A stretch of DNA of 64,000 nt from Diatrype stigma (Eukaryota; Ascomycota; Sordariomycetes; Xylariales; Diatrypaceae): contig JAKJXP020000077.1 in assembly GCA_022225965.2 (NCBI GenBank), positions 62,001-126,000 on the forward strand, given 5' to 3'. The position numbers were made by a program, and so were the translations under genes. A model generated the notes under the pieces. The model was not told the DNA's origin. It saw nothing but the letters and a program-made list of their open reading frames with translations, and ran no database searches. Within the stretch, counting starts at the first letter, position 1; each line of letters begins with the position of its first letter. Shown here piece by piece: positions 1 to 12,328 of this stretch.

Positions 1-516
1 TGACTGAAACTTCAAGGTTTGTAAGAATAAAAAAATCGTCTTTAGATCCGGCCCTGTTTTGGTGAGTGGTAACCGGTCCATATGTTGTACGAATTCAAGG
101 AGCACTGACATTGACAGAATCTTGGGAACATTCCTAGGTAGAGTTAAGTAACCTAAGTACATAACATAACGATTTGAAATCCAAAATCCATACCCACTGG
201 TTCAGCGCCGGGTACAAGTTTCTATCCCCCCTAAACCAACATATACTTAGTGGTAAGTAGGAATATCCTGGCCACGTTCCCCACTTACGGCAGTTATACT
301 TCTAGTGCAAGGCTTTCCATTTGACTCCCTGATACACACTACCTAGGTACGTATATATATATATATATCTTCTTTCCATAGGTACATATGCATGCCTGCC
401 TCCCTAACTAGCACAGGTAGGTACTTACACGATTTCCAGGTGACCCAATCTTATCGACCTACCCCAGGTAGTCAGTCATTCAGCCAGTCCGTCCATTCCA
501 CCCACCGTCGGCGAGG
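1..516. other. Intergenic spacer upstream of SFM1
   Basis: No open frame of note. AT-rich, with a TA dinucleotide run at about 353-367 and scattered TAGGTA/TACCTA words (for example around 384-475). It presumably holds the SFM1 promoter, but no single element stands out. Confidence 0.6.
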
Positions 517-1918
517 ATGACGGCACAGCCTCCCCCTGCCGCCCCCCCTGCCCCTGCCCGGGGCAAGACCTACATAGTCGAGCACCTGGACCCGGAGCTG
601 GGCCCGTGGTCGGAGCTCGAGTACGCGTGCGTGGCGCGCGAGACGCAGGAGACGGCCAACGACAGCCGCTTCGTGCTGTCGTCGCTGTCGGCCGCGCTGG
701 ACCTGCCCGACGCCCTGACGCGCGTCCCGGCCTTCGCCGCCGAGCGCCGCGGCGTCGAGGACATGTACCCTGGCGACGCGGCCCGCGCCCGCGTCTGCCT
801 GCTCGACCCCCAGGCCGACGAGGACCTCGCGCCCGCGGATGCCGCCGCGTTCGATGTCTTCCTGTTTGGTGGGATTCTTGGTGAGTTGCTTCTTTCCTAT
901 TTTTAGTCTTGGTATCAAGGGGAAGAGAAGAGAGACGGAGGGGAAAGGGGAAATCCTTGGTTTAATCTTATGTTGTGTCTGGTCGATGGATGGGGATGGG
1001 GTGGATTGGACTTGAGATGAGCTGTATATGGAAGATTTGAGGTGGAAAGGAGATAGGGGGAAGGGTCGGGACTCTGAATGGATGGACGGATGGATGGGCC
1101 GAACTGGTTGATCGACTTGAACTGGCTACCTAGCTAACCAACCGGGCTCCCGGGAACCACAGGCGATGATCCTCCTAGAGGTACGTACGCAATGTGCTAG
1201 TGGTGTTCATCCCACACCACTAGACAAGAGATCCCAGCGCGGGGATGAATAGTTCCGGAGCTGAAGAAAAGGACGGCGATGCCGACGACGACGACAACAG
1301 ATCGCACCTCAGAACTGCGCAAGAAGGGCTACGCGGGCCGTCGGCTGGGTCCAGTGCAGATGACCACCGACACGGCGGTGCGGGTGACGCGCATGGTGAT
1401 CGAGGAGCAGTGTAAGTCGACGGAGCAGGACAGACGCGAATTTCCAAGCAGCCCCAACCTAGCATGCAAGAGGGAAAAAAAAGTCAAGCCAACGATTTCC
1501 CTGCCTACAACTCTGAACATATGTAGTCTCCTCTTCGCTGCATTCCCCCCTTTTGCTTCCACCTTCCATCTACCTGGCCTTGCTCGCTAATCGCGCCGCG
1601 CGCCCGTGGATATCTAGATACCCTGACTACGATCCCGTACCTCGACTTCCCCGAGCTCAAGTTCAACGAGCACGAGAGCACGCAGATGCCCTTCCGGTAC
1701 GTGAAGGGGCCGGATGGGAAGCCGGCCATGCCAGAGGTAAGGCAGATGCGTTATTTATCCTCCTGTTCTTTTTGATATATTATTGTCTCCTTGGAGCCTG
1801 TCTCTATGTACGATGTTTGCTGACGGGAGTGGCCATGCCTAATCCACCTACGTAACTGCAGGGAATGGTGGATCTGATCAAAAAGGACGCGGATAAGAGC
1901 ATTGATGACCTCTTCTGA
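517..1918 (+). CDS. SFM1: SFM1-like SPOUT protein arginine methyltransferase
   Basis: Five exons: 517-880, 1163-1180, 1301-1411, 1618-1736 and 1862-1918, giving 222 residues; the yeast protein is of similar size (about 213). Family knowledge: Sfm1 is a SPOUT-fold (DUF431) methyltransferase that monomethylates one arginine of ribosomal protein Rps3 in the cytoplasm. Visible family blocks are KTYIVEHLD (after a Pro/Ala-rich stretch of about 16 residues), VCLLDP, FGGILGDDPPRDRT, RRLGPVQMTTDTAV, PYLDFPEL and MPFRYV, with a C-terminal GMVDLIKKD...DDLF. The GGILGDDPPRDRT block is only made when the 18-nt exon 2 is spliced in, which supports the model. All splice sites are GT-AG and phases agree. 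The ATG at 517 is the only in-frame start before the conserved N-terminus. It is convergent with the GH127 gene downstream. Confidence 0.93.
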
Positions 1919-2331
1919 ACACGTGGCGAGAGGCTGGAAAAGGAATTGTTGGGGTCCCGTCTGGTTAGAGGCGGAGTTGCAGTGTCGGCCTTCGCTACGG
2001 CGAGCTTAAAGGGGCTTGTATCATAGAGTAGGTAACGCCAATAACTTGCCGAGGGTCCCGTAGGCTGTGCACACTCGAGCTTGATCGTAACCGAAACTGC
2101 TCACTCGAAAAGATCCGCCCCTAATGAAGCAAAGCAACAGTCATATTCCCTCCGGCAAATGACGAACTACGTATATATAGCAAAAGCCTCTTCTATCGTT
2201 CATTCCAATTTGAGCTCAAGAACATATCCATTCAACCATGCATCTCTCAGATGCAAAAAAAAAAAAAAAAAGACAAGCTTGCTTGGCTTAGTTAGGTTAC
2301 TCGACCACACCTTCTTCGAAACGGAAGCCAT
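1919..2331. other. Convergent 3' spacer SFM1 / GH127
   Basis: Shared 3' flank of two convergent genes. It contains a run of about 17 A at roughly 2254-2270. No gene seen. Confidence 0.6.
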
Positions 2332-5055
2332 TCACTTCCGCAGCAGCCCAACCCTCATATGACCCTTGCCCCCACGGTTAGCGCGCAGGTAATACGGGAT
2401 GAGAACCAGCTCCTTCTTTTCCCCATCCACCACCCCATCCCCATCCCCTCCCTCAGAGACGCTCAGCCCAGGCCCAGCACCAGCCCTCTTCGCCCTCCAG
2501 GCGCTCATATCGCGGACCCAAGCCTCCGTGCGCAGGGCGACGTAGCGATCCTCGACCTCCACCTCCGCCTCCACCTGCCCTGGCTCCCTCACCGCCGCAT
2601 CCCCCGTCTTGCCGCTGCAGTCCCAGCGCGCCGCGTCGACGCGCAGGCGCAGGGCGCGGGCCTCCTCGGCGACGGGCGACGCGGCCGAGACCAGCACGTC
2701 GCGGAAGTGGGGGGGCGCCCAGGGGTTGTCGGCGTCCTCGGCGCAGTAGACGAGGGGCCCGCGCGCGAGCGCCAGCGTGCGCTGGCCCGTGTAGGGGTGG
2801 GGCGCGACGTGGCGGGGCGCGAAGCCGCCGACGCGGAGGGTGAAGGACGGGTGCGCGGCTGTGTAGGAGGGGGGGAGGGTCAGGTAGCCCTTCTCTAGTG
2901 TTGTTGTTGTAGGTGTGGTGGTGGTGGTGGATGAAGGAGAGGGCGAGAGCTATATTAGGGTTGGGTTAGCTGATATGCAAGTGAAGTACGGTAGGTAGGT
3001 AAGGGATGAATGAGTAGGTGGGTGGCAAGGTGGGCAGTAGATATCACGATGTCAGGTATAGTGTGGTGACTTGGACACATAGATTCATGAACCGGCAAGG
3101 TAGGTACCAAGGTAAGGAATGGTGTAAGACTATATGGAGCGAAGGTGATGTAATCGCGAAAGGAGAAGGAAAAAAACAAAAAAAAAAAAAACGAAAAGGG
3201 CATACCGTATAATCCCCCTTTGCCCAACCTGGGATGCGTAGCCGGATAGTCGTTTCCACAGAAGACGGCGCTTTCAGGTGAAACGACACATTGCCGTCCC
3301 AGGGCCAGTCGGATTTTTGTTCGAGCGCGACGGTCTGCCCCCCTTGGCCTTCGCCGCCTCCTACCTCGAACGTGACGACAGCCGTGGTGTAGAGGTGGAC
3401 GTTGACGAACGCCGCATTCGCGCTGCTGCCACCATCCTCCTCCCCACTACTGTTCCCATCCCCGGCGCCGTAGTCCCAGAGGTAGCCGCCGAGGCAGCCG
3501 AACAGGCGCATGAGGTTGGGGGGGCAGCACGAGACCTCGAACCAGTCCTCGCGGCGGCTGGGCTGGTCGTCGGAGCTGGCGAGCTGGTTGACGTAGGTGA
3601 AGGCGGTGCCGTCGAGGCTGGCGCCGGTCAGGACGTTGTTGTAGAGGCAGAGCTCGAGCACGTCGGCGTAGCGCGCGTCGAGGTCGAGGTGCAGCAGGCG
3701 CTCGGCCAGCAGCACCACCCCGATCGACGCGCACGTCTCGTTGTAGCACCCGCCCTCGTCCGACCCCGCCGGCAGGAAGTAGTCGCGCCCGAACCCCTCC
3801 CAGCCCCAGCACGCCCCGATCCCACCCGTCAGGTACATCTTCTTGTCCACCATGTCGTCCCAGAGCCGCGTGAGCGCCTCGAAGTACCTGTCCTTCTTCG
3901 CCTTGGTGGTAGTAGCAGTAGTCACAGCACGGCATTCGCCATCGTTCCTGTTGCTGTTGTCTTCGTCGTCATGATACGCCCGCACGCCCAGCTTGTCGAG
4001 GCACAGCAGGTCGGCGACGCCGGTCAGGAGGTACATGGCGCGGACGGCGTGGCCCTCGACGGTGGGCTGCTCGAGGATGGGGGCGTGGCACTGGTTGTAC
4101 CAGTGGTCGTCGGCGGTGGGGTAGGCGTCGGGGCGCTTCCAGGGGCTGTCGCCGCGCTGGCGGCGCTCCCAGTCGTAGAAGTGCAGGCCGTCCTGGCCGC
4201 GCGGGTTGCCGCGCTCCTCGACGAAGTAGCGCGCGAGCGCGTAGGCGTCCTCGCTGCCCGTGGCCGCGTGCAGCCGCAGCAGCGCCAGCTCGATCTCCGG
4301 GTGCCCCGGGTACGCGTGCTTCTGGCCCGGCCCGGGCCCTATCACCGTCCGGATGTGCCGCACGTACCGCTCCACCACCCGCAGCAGGAAGTCCGTCTTG
4401 TAGTACCGGCTGTGCGCGAGCGCCGCCTCGATCAGGTGCCCGGCGTTGTACCTGGGGGTGGGGGGCAAGCGTTAGTTACCCAAGTGGCTGGCTGTTATCG
4501 CAGATTCTGTATATCTATATATATCGAGGAGCCAAGCAGGGAACCTCGACAACCTCGAACTTCTTCCGCAAAGAAGAGAGAAGAAAACAAAAAGAAAAAA
4601 AAAAAAAAAAAAAAAAAAAAAGGAAAGGGAAAAAGGGGGAATACTCACAGCTCATGCTGATCCCGGATGTTAGTCCAGCGCTCGCCGGGCTTGACGACGG
4701 AGAAGTAGACGTTGAGGTAGCCGTCGGGGTGCTGGGCGCCGCGGATCAGCCCCGCGACGTGGCGGACGGCGGCGTCGACCTCGGGGTCGTAGGCGTCGTG
4801 GAGCAGGTAGCAGGCGCCCTCGAGCCACTTGGCGACGTCGCTGTCCCAGAAGACGGGGGCCGGGGCGGGCCACTTGACGCGGTGCTCGTCGTAGACGGGC
4901 TGCCACCGCAGGTCGAAGCAGTCGTACCGCCCCGTGGCCCGCAGCTGCTTCAGCTGCGCCTTGACGCCCACGCGCGCGAACGTCCGCCGCCGGTCCCGCA
5001 GCACCGAGGGCCCGTGGAACCGCGTCTGCGCGAAGTGCGTCTGCGGGTGGGACAT
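2332..5055 (-). CDS. GH127 (DUF1680) glycoside hydrolase, likely beta-L-arabinofuranosidase
   Basis: Three exons on the minus strand: 5055-4649, 4451-3206 and 2949-2332, about 756 residues. GH127 enzymes, known from bacterial HypBA1, release beta-linked L-arabinofuranose. They use a cysteine nucleophile held in a Zn-Cys3-Glu centre. The matching residues are present: NETCAS gives Glu374 and Cys376, and WFEVSCCPPN gives Cys444 and Cys445, with Cys444 the expected nucleophile. GWEGFGRDYFLP just before is where the acid/base glutamate would lie (candidate Glu354). YNAGHLIEAA and YLTGGIGA are further family blocks. No signal peptide is seen at the N-terminus (MSHPQTHFAQTRF), which suggests an intracellular enzyme. 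The third exon opens with a Thr-rich, low-complexity stretch after acceptor 2950-2951, so that boundary is the least certain part. Intron 1 holds a 27-nt poly-A. Confidence 0.88.
4595..4621. repeat. Poly-A tract (27 nt) in GH127 intron 1
   Basis: Twenty-seven consecutive A on the plus strand, read as poly-T in the GH127 transcript. On that strand it sits just downstream of the donor at 4648, so it is not the pyrimidine tract of the acceptor. Confidence 0.95.
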
Positions 5056-6975
5056 GGCGTTGTGCGTGGTGTGTAGGCGTACGGTTCTTTGTTGTTGCTG
5101 CTGTTATTTATACGTCGTCCTTTCCCGTCTCTGTCCCCGGTTCGTCTTATTCTCTGCAGATATGTACGTATATATATGTATATATCTTTCCCGTAGTACA
5201 GGCAGTACAGTATAGTCTATACACACAAGACTCACTTAGGTCTTGTACGTATATATACAAGTACTTAATATATATATGAAACAAAGAAGCAACTATAGTC
5301 TCGAAAAAGGCCACCTGCTACTTCCCAGTGATGCAATGTACAGTGGCTTCTTGCTCGGCCAATAGAATCCGGAACCAGACCACGACCTGGTTGTGGACGT
5401 GGTTAACGCAGATCCAATCCGACAGACTAGGCAATTAGAAGTAGATAAATAATGTTCACATCCGACAGCTGGAAAGTGTGATGGAAACGTAAAACATACG
5501 ATAGGAAAAGCTCAAATCATTTCATGAGTTTGTTACTGATCAACCATCCATCCATACCTCCGTACATAAGATAAGGTAAGCAGTAAGGTAAGGTCGGTAA
5601 AGAAGTGATCGATTGCATCGTGGCTCAACCTCGACCCGAGTGAGGTCAGTGCTTCTTTCCGAGACCCATCCCCGATCCCTCATCCTCCGTCACCTGAACA
5701 GGTTGCAGTGTGCCAACTAGACAGCCGATTACGGCAATGAGCTGTAGCGTGTCCGCGTATGTAAGTCTGTAGGTATATCCGCAGATGCCGTAAGCTGTCC
5801 ACCTGGGCAGTCCAACAACATCGAACCCCAGCATTCATCCATCCTATAGGAGGGCTGGATTTCAACCTACATAGGCAGTAGGTACCTACCAAGTGGCAAG
5901 CACGCCTTACCTACATACATAGTATATACTAGGTAGGTAGTAGTTACCTTAGGCAGTATATAGCGACAGCATGGAAGGCTCAAAAGGCAGGCAGGGAAGA
6001 AGGAATTGCTGATTACCTAAGACAACGGCAGTGAGGGGAACCCCGGCAGCTAGGTACATACATTAAGCACACGTATTTAATCAAGTAAACCTACATATGT
6101 ATATCTGGGTAGCTGATCTGATCGATCGTCTTTGGTCGTTTCCAGGTTCCAACATGAAGCTCGGCCCGATCGGTCACTTATAGGCACTGGCTTACTTCCA
6201 AGGTTGCCCCCCTACCTACCTAAGTAGGTACCTACCGACCCTCTATAGTATATACATAAGCGTGAGTTTCATCAACGGTTATCCTGTCTTCGAATGCTGT
6301 AAAATCACCACGGATGTAATCATTCGAGAGGCATGTAGGTAGTCGTTTGTCATCTGCACAACTGAACGACGAGATCTCGGTTTGTCTAACCCGATTTTCC
6401 ACCAGTTGGTGATTTTGGAGTCTGTTGTTCATTGGAGGTTGCCGGATTCCTTAGTCGTGGAACCAACGGCTGAAACATGGATGCCACGGCATTTCTGGTG
6501 CGCGCCGGATCTTACTTCGAGTATCATCCCCCCTGTGTGCCACCGGATCAGACCGCACCACGTTGCACGAAAGTAGCCGGGTGGGCTGCCACGGCTTGTA
6601 AGTCACCTTACCTGGGTCGTGGGCGGACAGAAAGCCCGAGTCGCACGAGATATCAGCTGCGTAATTGGCATGTCACGCGAAGACGAGTTAAGACCCGGGG
6701 ACCTAAACTAGGTATGCGGAGGATTCCGGTGCAACCACCATCAGAGACGAGGCCTTCTTGTATTCCCTTACACTAATTATGACAGAGCGACCTTTCCCCC
6801 CCTTGCAGCAAATGTCCCCTAACCCAGGGGAGGTAGATCGAGCCAACTCCCTGACTTAGGGGTTTCCATAAACTCAACGGAGCACTGATCTGCATATCGC
6901 GCGCGCACCTCACCGGGAGACGGGGTACCCGAAACCCCCGCTGTTCTAGGTGCCGCAGGACACTCAAGAGCGAAC
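5056..6975. other. Intergenic spacer with TAGGTA/TACCTA blocks
   Basis: About 1.9 kb between the GH127 start and the NOT3/5 stop, both on the minus strand. The strip 5870-6240 is dense in TAGGTA/TACCTA. A CCAAT pentamer lies near 5360, about 300 bp upstream of the GH127 ATG. Short open frames at 6232-6967 show no family motif and overlap one another on both strands, so I do not call a gene. Confidence 0.6.
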
Positions 6976-9217
6976 CTAAACATCGTCTTCTAGAAAGCGG
7001 TAGTGGAACTGGAACTCGGCCTTCCTACGGTTCATCCTGTCCTTCTGTGTTAGTAAAGGGTTTGCCTACCGTTGCCAATCCCGCTCGAATCGCAGACAAA
7101 AGGAGAATAGCGCAAAAGAAGCATTATAAACGCATCGCAGGAATCGCAGGAATCGCAGGGATCGCAACGCTAAAGTAGTGCTCGTAATACTAACCAAGTC
7201 GACTCGTAGTCGAAGAAGCGATAGGTCCCCTTTTCGAACTCCTCGGTGATCTGCTTGGGCTCTTCATGTCGCTGGAACCAGGTCTGGTATTGTTTGTGAA
7301 ACCGCCAGCTCTGGTCCTTGAGCGCTTTGGCGGCTAGATATTGCTGGTATGTTCCCTGCTTGTAGTAGAAAACATAGAATAGCGTATCGGGCTCTATACG
7401 ACTATACAGGCGTGGGTCGTCGAATATCGGAAGTGGTTCTTGCGGGTACCCAGCTACCGATGGAGTTGGTACTTCCGGCCGGTACGTCCGGCGCGGCTCC
7501 GAGTCGAAGTTGTCCATCATGTTGAGACTTTGCTGGGAGGCTGCCAGCATGCGTAGGTGTGAGGGAGTGTTGACTTGGATTGGCCGCTTCTTGGTTGTCT
7601 CGAAGGATTCTACCAAGTCTTGTAGAGAAGCAGGAAGGTGGTAGATAGATTCTTCCTCGCTCTCTTCACTAGGCTTGACGCCGTTCGCAACGCCATTTTG
7701 TTGCTGTTGTTGTTGTTGTTGTGCTATTCTCGCATCAGCATAAGAAATCCTTGTATCATTCGAGCGCATTTTACCTCTCGACGTCTCTCCCTGTTCGCTC
7801 GCTGGTGGTTGTGGCGGTGCTGTTGGTCTGACTATCGCCTTACCCTTGCCCGAGTCCGCTCTCCTTGTTGTCGCTGGCGTCGGCGCGGGACTTTGAGCGC
7901 TTGTCGCCGTCTCCATCGGTCTAGGATCCTGTATACTCGCGCTACCGAGTTTCGGTTCTGACGGGGCAGGTTGTATCGTGAGGGTGGCCGGTGAGTTCGC
8001 GGCGCTAGGTTTTGGCTGCGCGGATGCAGGTAACGGGGAGGCGGCTGCTGGCGTTCCTACCGGTAGTGAACCGGGGGGTGGCGGAAGTGGTGCTATACCT
8101 ACATTGTTCTTGTCACTTGCGGCGGCGGCGGCAGCAGCTGAGGCATACTTCAGGCCCTCCCCAGCAGGCCGCGTGGGTAACGATGCTGGTTTCATGCCAT
8201 TATTCGAAGTACTACCATTCGTGACATTCACCAGTGGGGTATGCAACGTCGCTAGCGTGGGCAAGGGAGACTTGAGCTGAGTGGATGGCCGGCGACCCAC
8301 GGTTGCTGCTGCTTCAACCACCGTCCTTGTTTTGCCAGGTAAGCTGGCGGCGCGTGGTTCAGTATCTGGTAACTCTTCCTGTACGGATTGCGTGTCTTGT
8401 GATGATACCCGGTCGTTCTCCACGTTCATGCCGAAGGCGTCTTCCTCGTCTTGGAGGTTCAGGTCGTCGTAAAGTCCGTCGTCGTCCATGAAATCATCCT
8501 GCATGCCTTCTGACACATAGTATTTGATGCTCTCCTCGATATCGAGGACCTGATCCGTCTCAACACCCCCGTTCTCCAGGGACCGTCTGATCAGTTCGAG
8601 TTTCCCTTGATGCCATTTATGCCGCTCGATGATGCGTTCGATCGCGGCTATCCGTTCGGTTTTGGCGTTTTGGCTTTTGCCTTTCTTCATGGTGGCTTGT
8701 ATCGACTCGCTCTCGGCCTCGAGAGCCTCGATTTGCTGTTCTAGTTCGTCGACCACATTGTTTAGGAAATCGCTTGCCTCTACCTTAGCCTGCTCCTTGG
8801 GGTCTAACTTGGCAGCTGCCGATAAACCTTCTTTCGAGTAAGCCTTGGTCTTCATGGCCTTCTCTACCGCCTTGAAACGCTCCATTTGCTACATTCAAAC
8901 GAAAGATAAGTCATTGTACACACAGCGAAGCAACAATGGCAGGAATGGCGATGTAGACAAACCGTTTCTATCAATTTCCGCTTCTCCATGAGCGGGGCCT
9001 TGTCCTTGATGTCATTGCTAGCGGCCCAGGTCTTTATTTGGTCGCGCAAACGCTGGAGCTTCTTGATCTCACGCTTCAGGTTGTCTTCTAACTTCTCCTT
9101 TTGGGAGGCGTTATTTGACTGCTCGATCTTCTCGTAGATAGCCTCGAACTCCTGAACTCCTTCATCGACCTTCTTGAAGCATTTATCTACTTCTTGTTGT
9201 AACTTCCGTGCCGCCAT
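6976..9217 (-). CDS. NOT3: CCR4-NOT complex subunit NOT3/NOT5
   Basis: Three exons: 9217-8963, 8888-7195 and 7036-6976, giving 669 residues. NOT3/5 joins the NOT1 scaffold of the CCR4-NOT deadenylase and takes part in mRNA decay and codon-linked surveillance. Residues 1 to about 230 are the conserved helical NOT3 N-domain ([17 protein letters not shown], then [17 protein letters not shown]). A long Pro/Ser/Ala/Gln-rich linker follows, with a run of eight Gln. The C-terminal NOT box runs from [15 protein letters not shown] to [12 protein letters not shown]. The small last exon (7036-6976) adds [19 protein letters not shown], which matches the usual ending of the family; without it the frame would run into intron sequence and end in LVLRALL. 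Introns are 74 and 158 nt. Symbol given for the combined NOT3/NOT5 family. Confidence 0.95.
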
Positions 9218-11379
9218 GGTGGGATGTGTGATTGCTCAGAGACCCTGAGCTGAGTGAGGAGGGATGAGTGGTTATAATAGCGATTGCGTTTGTTGCGCAA
9301 TCAGGTCTGACGTCGGGATATCAGATCAGGTATAGGAAAGTGGTGGCCCGACCAAAAGGCGCTGATGGCGATAACGTGTGATGCTCGTGAAGTCCAGCAA
9401 CACGATATCGCGTAATCGATCGAATTGGGGATGTAGTCAGTCAGCCCAACCAAGGTTGCGACGATGGAGGAAGGATGATGTCTCAATAATCGATGTCGGT
9501 GTCGGGGCCGAAGGGCGGCGCATAGGCGAGTGATGAGCCTATTGCTTTTGCTTCGCTTCGTCTCGTTTCGTAGGTGATCGGGTGCTAGGGGTGGAGGGAT
9601 GCGCCTTCACCAGCTGCATAGACTGTGTGTTTGTTCGGTACTCCGTTTGCTTAGGTGTTGCGTGTTGCGTGATGCGTGATGTCTGCTGGCTGCTGCCCTT
9701 CCCCTTCTTCCTTGACTTCCTTGATCAAAGAAGAGGAAATACGGCAGTGATGCTCTGAAACACTGTTGTCAATTCCACGTTGGATGGTTGGGGGGTCTGA
9801 GGTGTAAAGTACATGGTAGCCTGGCCTGCGCCTGATCTGATACTGAATGTTCCTAGGGTGCTGTGTGGTTGTATGTAATTGTGTGGTGTAGTGTGGTAAT
9901 GGTCAGGTAGGTAATATGCCTTTTGCTTTTGGTGCATCAGCAATCAGCTATCAGCTCTCGAAGGCTGACTTGGAAATGCGATACCCAGATACAGATACTT
10001 TGTAACTAGATACCGTAGATACCCAGACAGCCAGAGACCCAGAGATCCAGAGACCCAGAGACCCTAGACCCAGATATCCAGATACCCAGATCAGATACCG
10101 ACCTGCCCTGTGTGCCTCCCTGTCTGCCCTGTCCTGCCCTGCCCTGCCCACCTGATGCTTGCCCTGCCCGCCTGCCTGCTTAGCTATACCACCTAACTAC
10201 CGTACGTACGTAGTAGCCCGTCTGCCCGTTTAACGACCTACCTAGGCTGCTAAGGTAGCCTCTAGCCTACCACACTGCTTGTATGTAGTAGTTGTGCACA
10301 CCACCCACCTACCTGCCTTACCATCTACTAGTACTGTGTGGTATGTATATGTAGCCTGCCTCCCTGCCCGCCCAGGTGCCCAGGTGTTTGATTGATCATT
10401 GAAATCTGCACCTACAACCTTGAGGGCGCAGCACCGAACGTGATAGGCTCAACTGGGGTGCTTGCGTTTAGCCCGAATCAAAATGCGTCAACGTGGTGCG
10501 CGTACTGCTACCTTCTCCCGTGGCGGCTACCGGTATCTTAGGGGTGTATACTACATCATAGAATACTTACTTGTATGTACATACAATACACTAACTACTT
10601 ACCACCGTATATACGCATTTACGCATTACGGAGCAACAGCAATCAGAGTCAACAGCAAGCTGCTCCCCTATGGCATACTACCCTTGAGACATTACATAGG
10701 GGTTTGATGGTTAGTCGTACCAATTGGGTCTATCACTAACTGCCTAAGAGGACTGGATTACAATGGATGTAGTATCGGTGGCTTTGAGGGTTAAGGGGTG
10801 GTTCTACCACGCAGCCACTTAGCAGAACCCTGAGGTCGTGTTATAGAGTATTTAGCCCATCGATTGTTTTGTATGTAAATAACTGACACTTCCTACAATG
10901 GTAGGTGCAGTATGAGTCCTGTTGTAAAATAGGTATCAAATGATCTAAGCTGCTAGGCAAGAGCAAAGTAAGGTTCAATGACGGACCCCATGATGTGTAG
11001 ATTGGATAGGTAGTAAAGATACGGTTTCGCTTGGTGACCGTAACGAATTGACGCCCCCTGACGTCCCATCTGTCAGCCAACTGCCCGGCTACACACCATT
11101 CGAACCTTCTGTAACGAACCTTACGCCCGGTTTGAGTGCCTTTTGGACATTGGCAGTAAACACGCGCCGCATAATCGTAGTAGCTAAGGTGAGCAGGGCA
11201 CACGGGTCCGCTCAACTAATATTCGAGACGGATTCGAGAGGGGTTACTCAGGCGACAACCCGGAGTTCCTTTCAGCGAATCACTTGCTATAGAAGCTTGA
11301 TATAATTAATAGGTACAAAAGGCAACATCCTATCGACCCAGGCCTCAGAACTCCCTAAAGCGCAGTCCGTCCATCCAAC
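9218..11379. other. Divergent spacer NOT3/5 - DTD with CAGATACC-type minisatellite
   Basis: Promoter-side region for two divergent genes. From about 9975 to 10100 it carries a degenerate direct repeat built on CCAGATACC/CCAGAGACC, followed by a CCTGCC-rich strip to about 10200. The rest has only short, motif-free frames. Confidence 0.6.
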
Positions 11380-12328
11380 ATGAAAGGTTAGTTAGCCCCC
11401 CCCCCCCCCCCCCTTTCCGTACACGGAACCCCCCACCGCATCCCCTCTCCCGTCCCCTCACATGACGATTGTTTGTTTGTTCCTTTCAGATTCCTGTTCC
11501 ACGTGGCTGACGTTCTTCCCGCCGTCGTGCAGCTATACTGCAGCGTGTCCTGTCCGCGTCCGTCGCGGTGGAGAAGGAGGTGGTCTCGTCCATTGGCAAG
11601 GGCGTGCTGGTCTTCGCCGCCGTAGCCCCCGGGGACACGGAAAAGGAAGCGGACTCGCTCGCGGCCAAGGTGCTCAAGATGAAGCTCTGGGATGACGAGA
11701 CCGGTGGAAGAGTATGGTTTGCAGAAACGGCCCATCAGTCACCCCCTCCCACCCCACCTCGCTGCTGAGGATGCGGTGGTTTACATTATCAGGTATGGCG
11801 GGGAGTTTGAGTTAACAGATTATCTGCGTTTCTATAGTGGAAGAAGAGCGTGACTGAGATCAGCGGCGAAGTCCTCTGTGGTAGGTCGTAATCGTCCGAA
11901 TTCACCCCCCGCACCCCCCACCACCACCACACTCGTCGTAGGTGAGATTTTGTGAACTGATGGCCGGCCGCATCTTGTTAGTATCACAATTCACCCTCCT
12001 AGCTTCTACCAAGAAGGGCAACAAGCCTGACTTCCATGGGGCGATGGGCGGCGAGGAGGCCAGCAGGCTCTACCAATACTTCTTCGAGAAGGTCCAGACG
12101 GGCTACGCTGCGGAACGGGTCAAAAACGGCGTGTTCCAGGCGATGATGGAGGTCGCCTTAGTGAACGACGGTCCAGTATGCCTCGGAATCCATTATATTT
12201 TGCCTCTCGCGTTGGTCGATGTACTGACAAGGTTCTACAAGGTCACATTGGAACTCTCGGTAGGTGGCCAAAGGCCTGCCGCTGAGCCAGCCGCGAAGAA
12301 AAAGGCACCGGCCGAACCAACCGAGTGA
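11380..12328 (+). CDS. DTD1: D-aminoacyl-tRNA deacylase (DTD)
   Basis: Five exons: 11380-11386, 11533-11711, 11838-11880, 11982-12175 and 12242-12328, giving 169 residues. DTD frees D-tyrosine and other D-residues (and mischarged Gly-tRNA-Ala) from tRNA in the cytosol, and so proofreads chirality. The spliced protein starts MKAILQRVLSASVAV. It holds both signature blocks of the fold: SQFTLLAS, and NDGPVTLEL with the Gly-cis-Pro pair. The first coding exon is only seven bases (ATG AAA G) and is joined in phase to CTATACTGCAG at 11533; this alone rebuilds the canonical N-terminus. The last exon adds a short Ala/Lys-rich tail (AAKKKAPAEPTE) that is not part of the fold. Intron 1 contains an 18-C run. 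Confidence 0.94.
11396..11413. repeat. Poly-C tract (18 nt) in DTD intron 1
   Basis: Eighteen consecutive C, ten bases inside the first intron of the DTD gene. The length may vary between isolates or be a sequencing artefact. Confidence 0.9.

Noticed and set aside
3278..4660. 460-codon frame on the plus strand
   Set aside because: It is antisense to the GH127 gene, where GC-rich third positions keep the opposite frame open. Its Val/Ala/Glu-rich sequence has no family motif.
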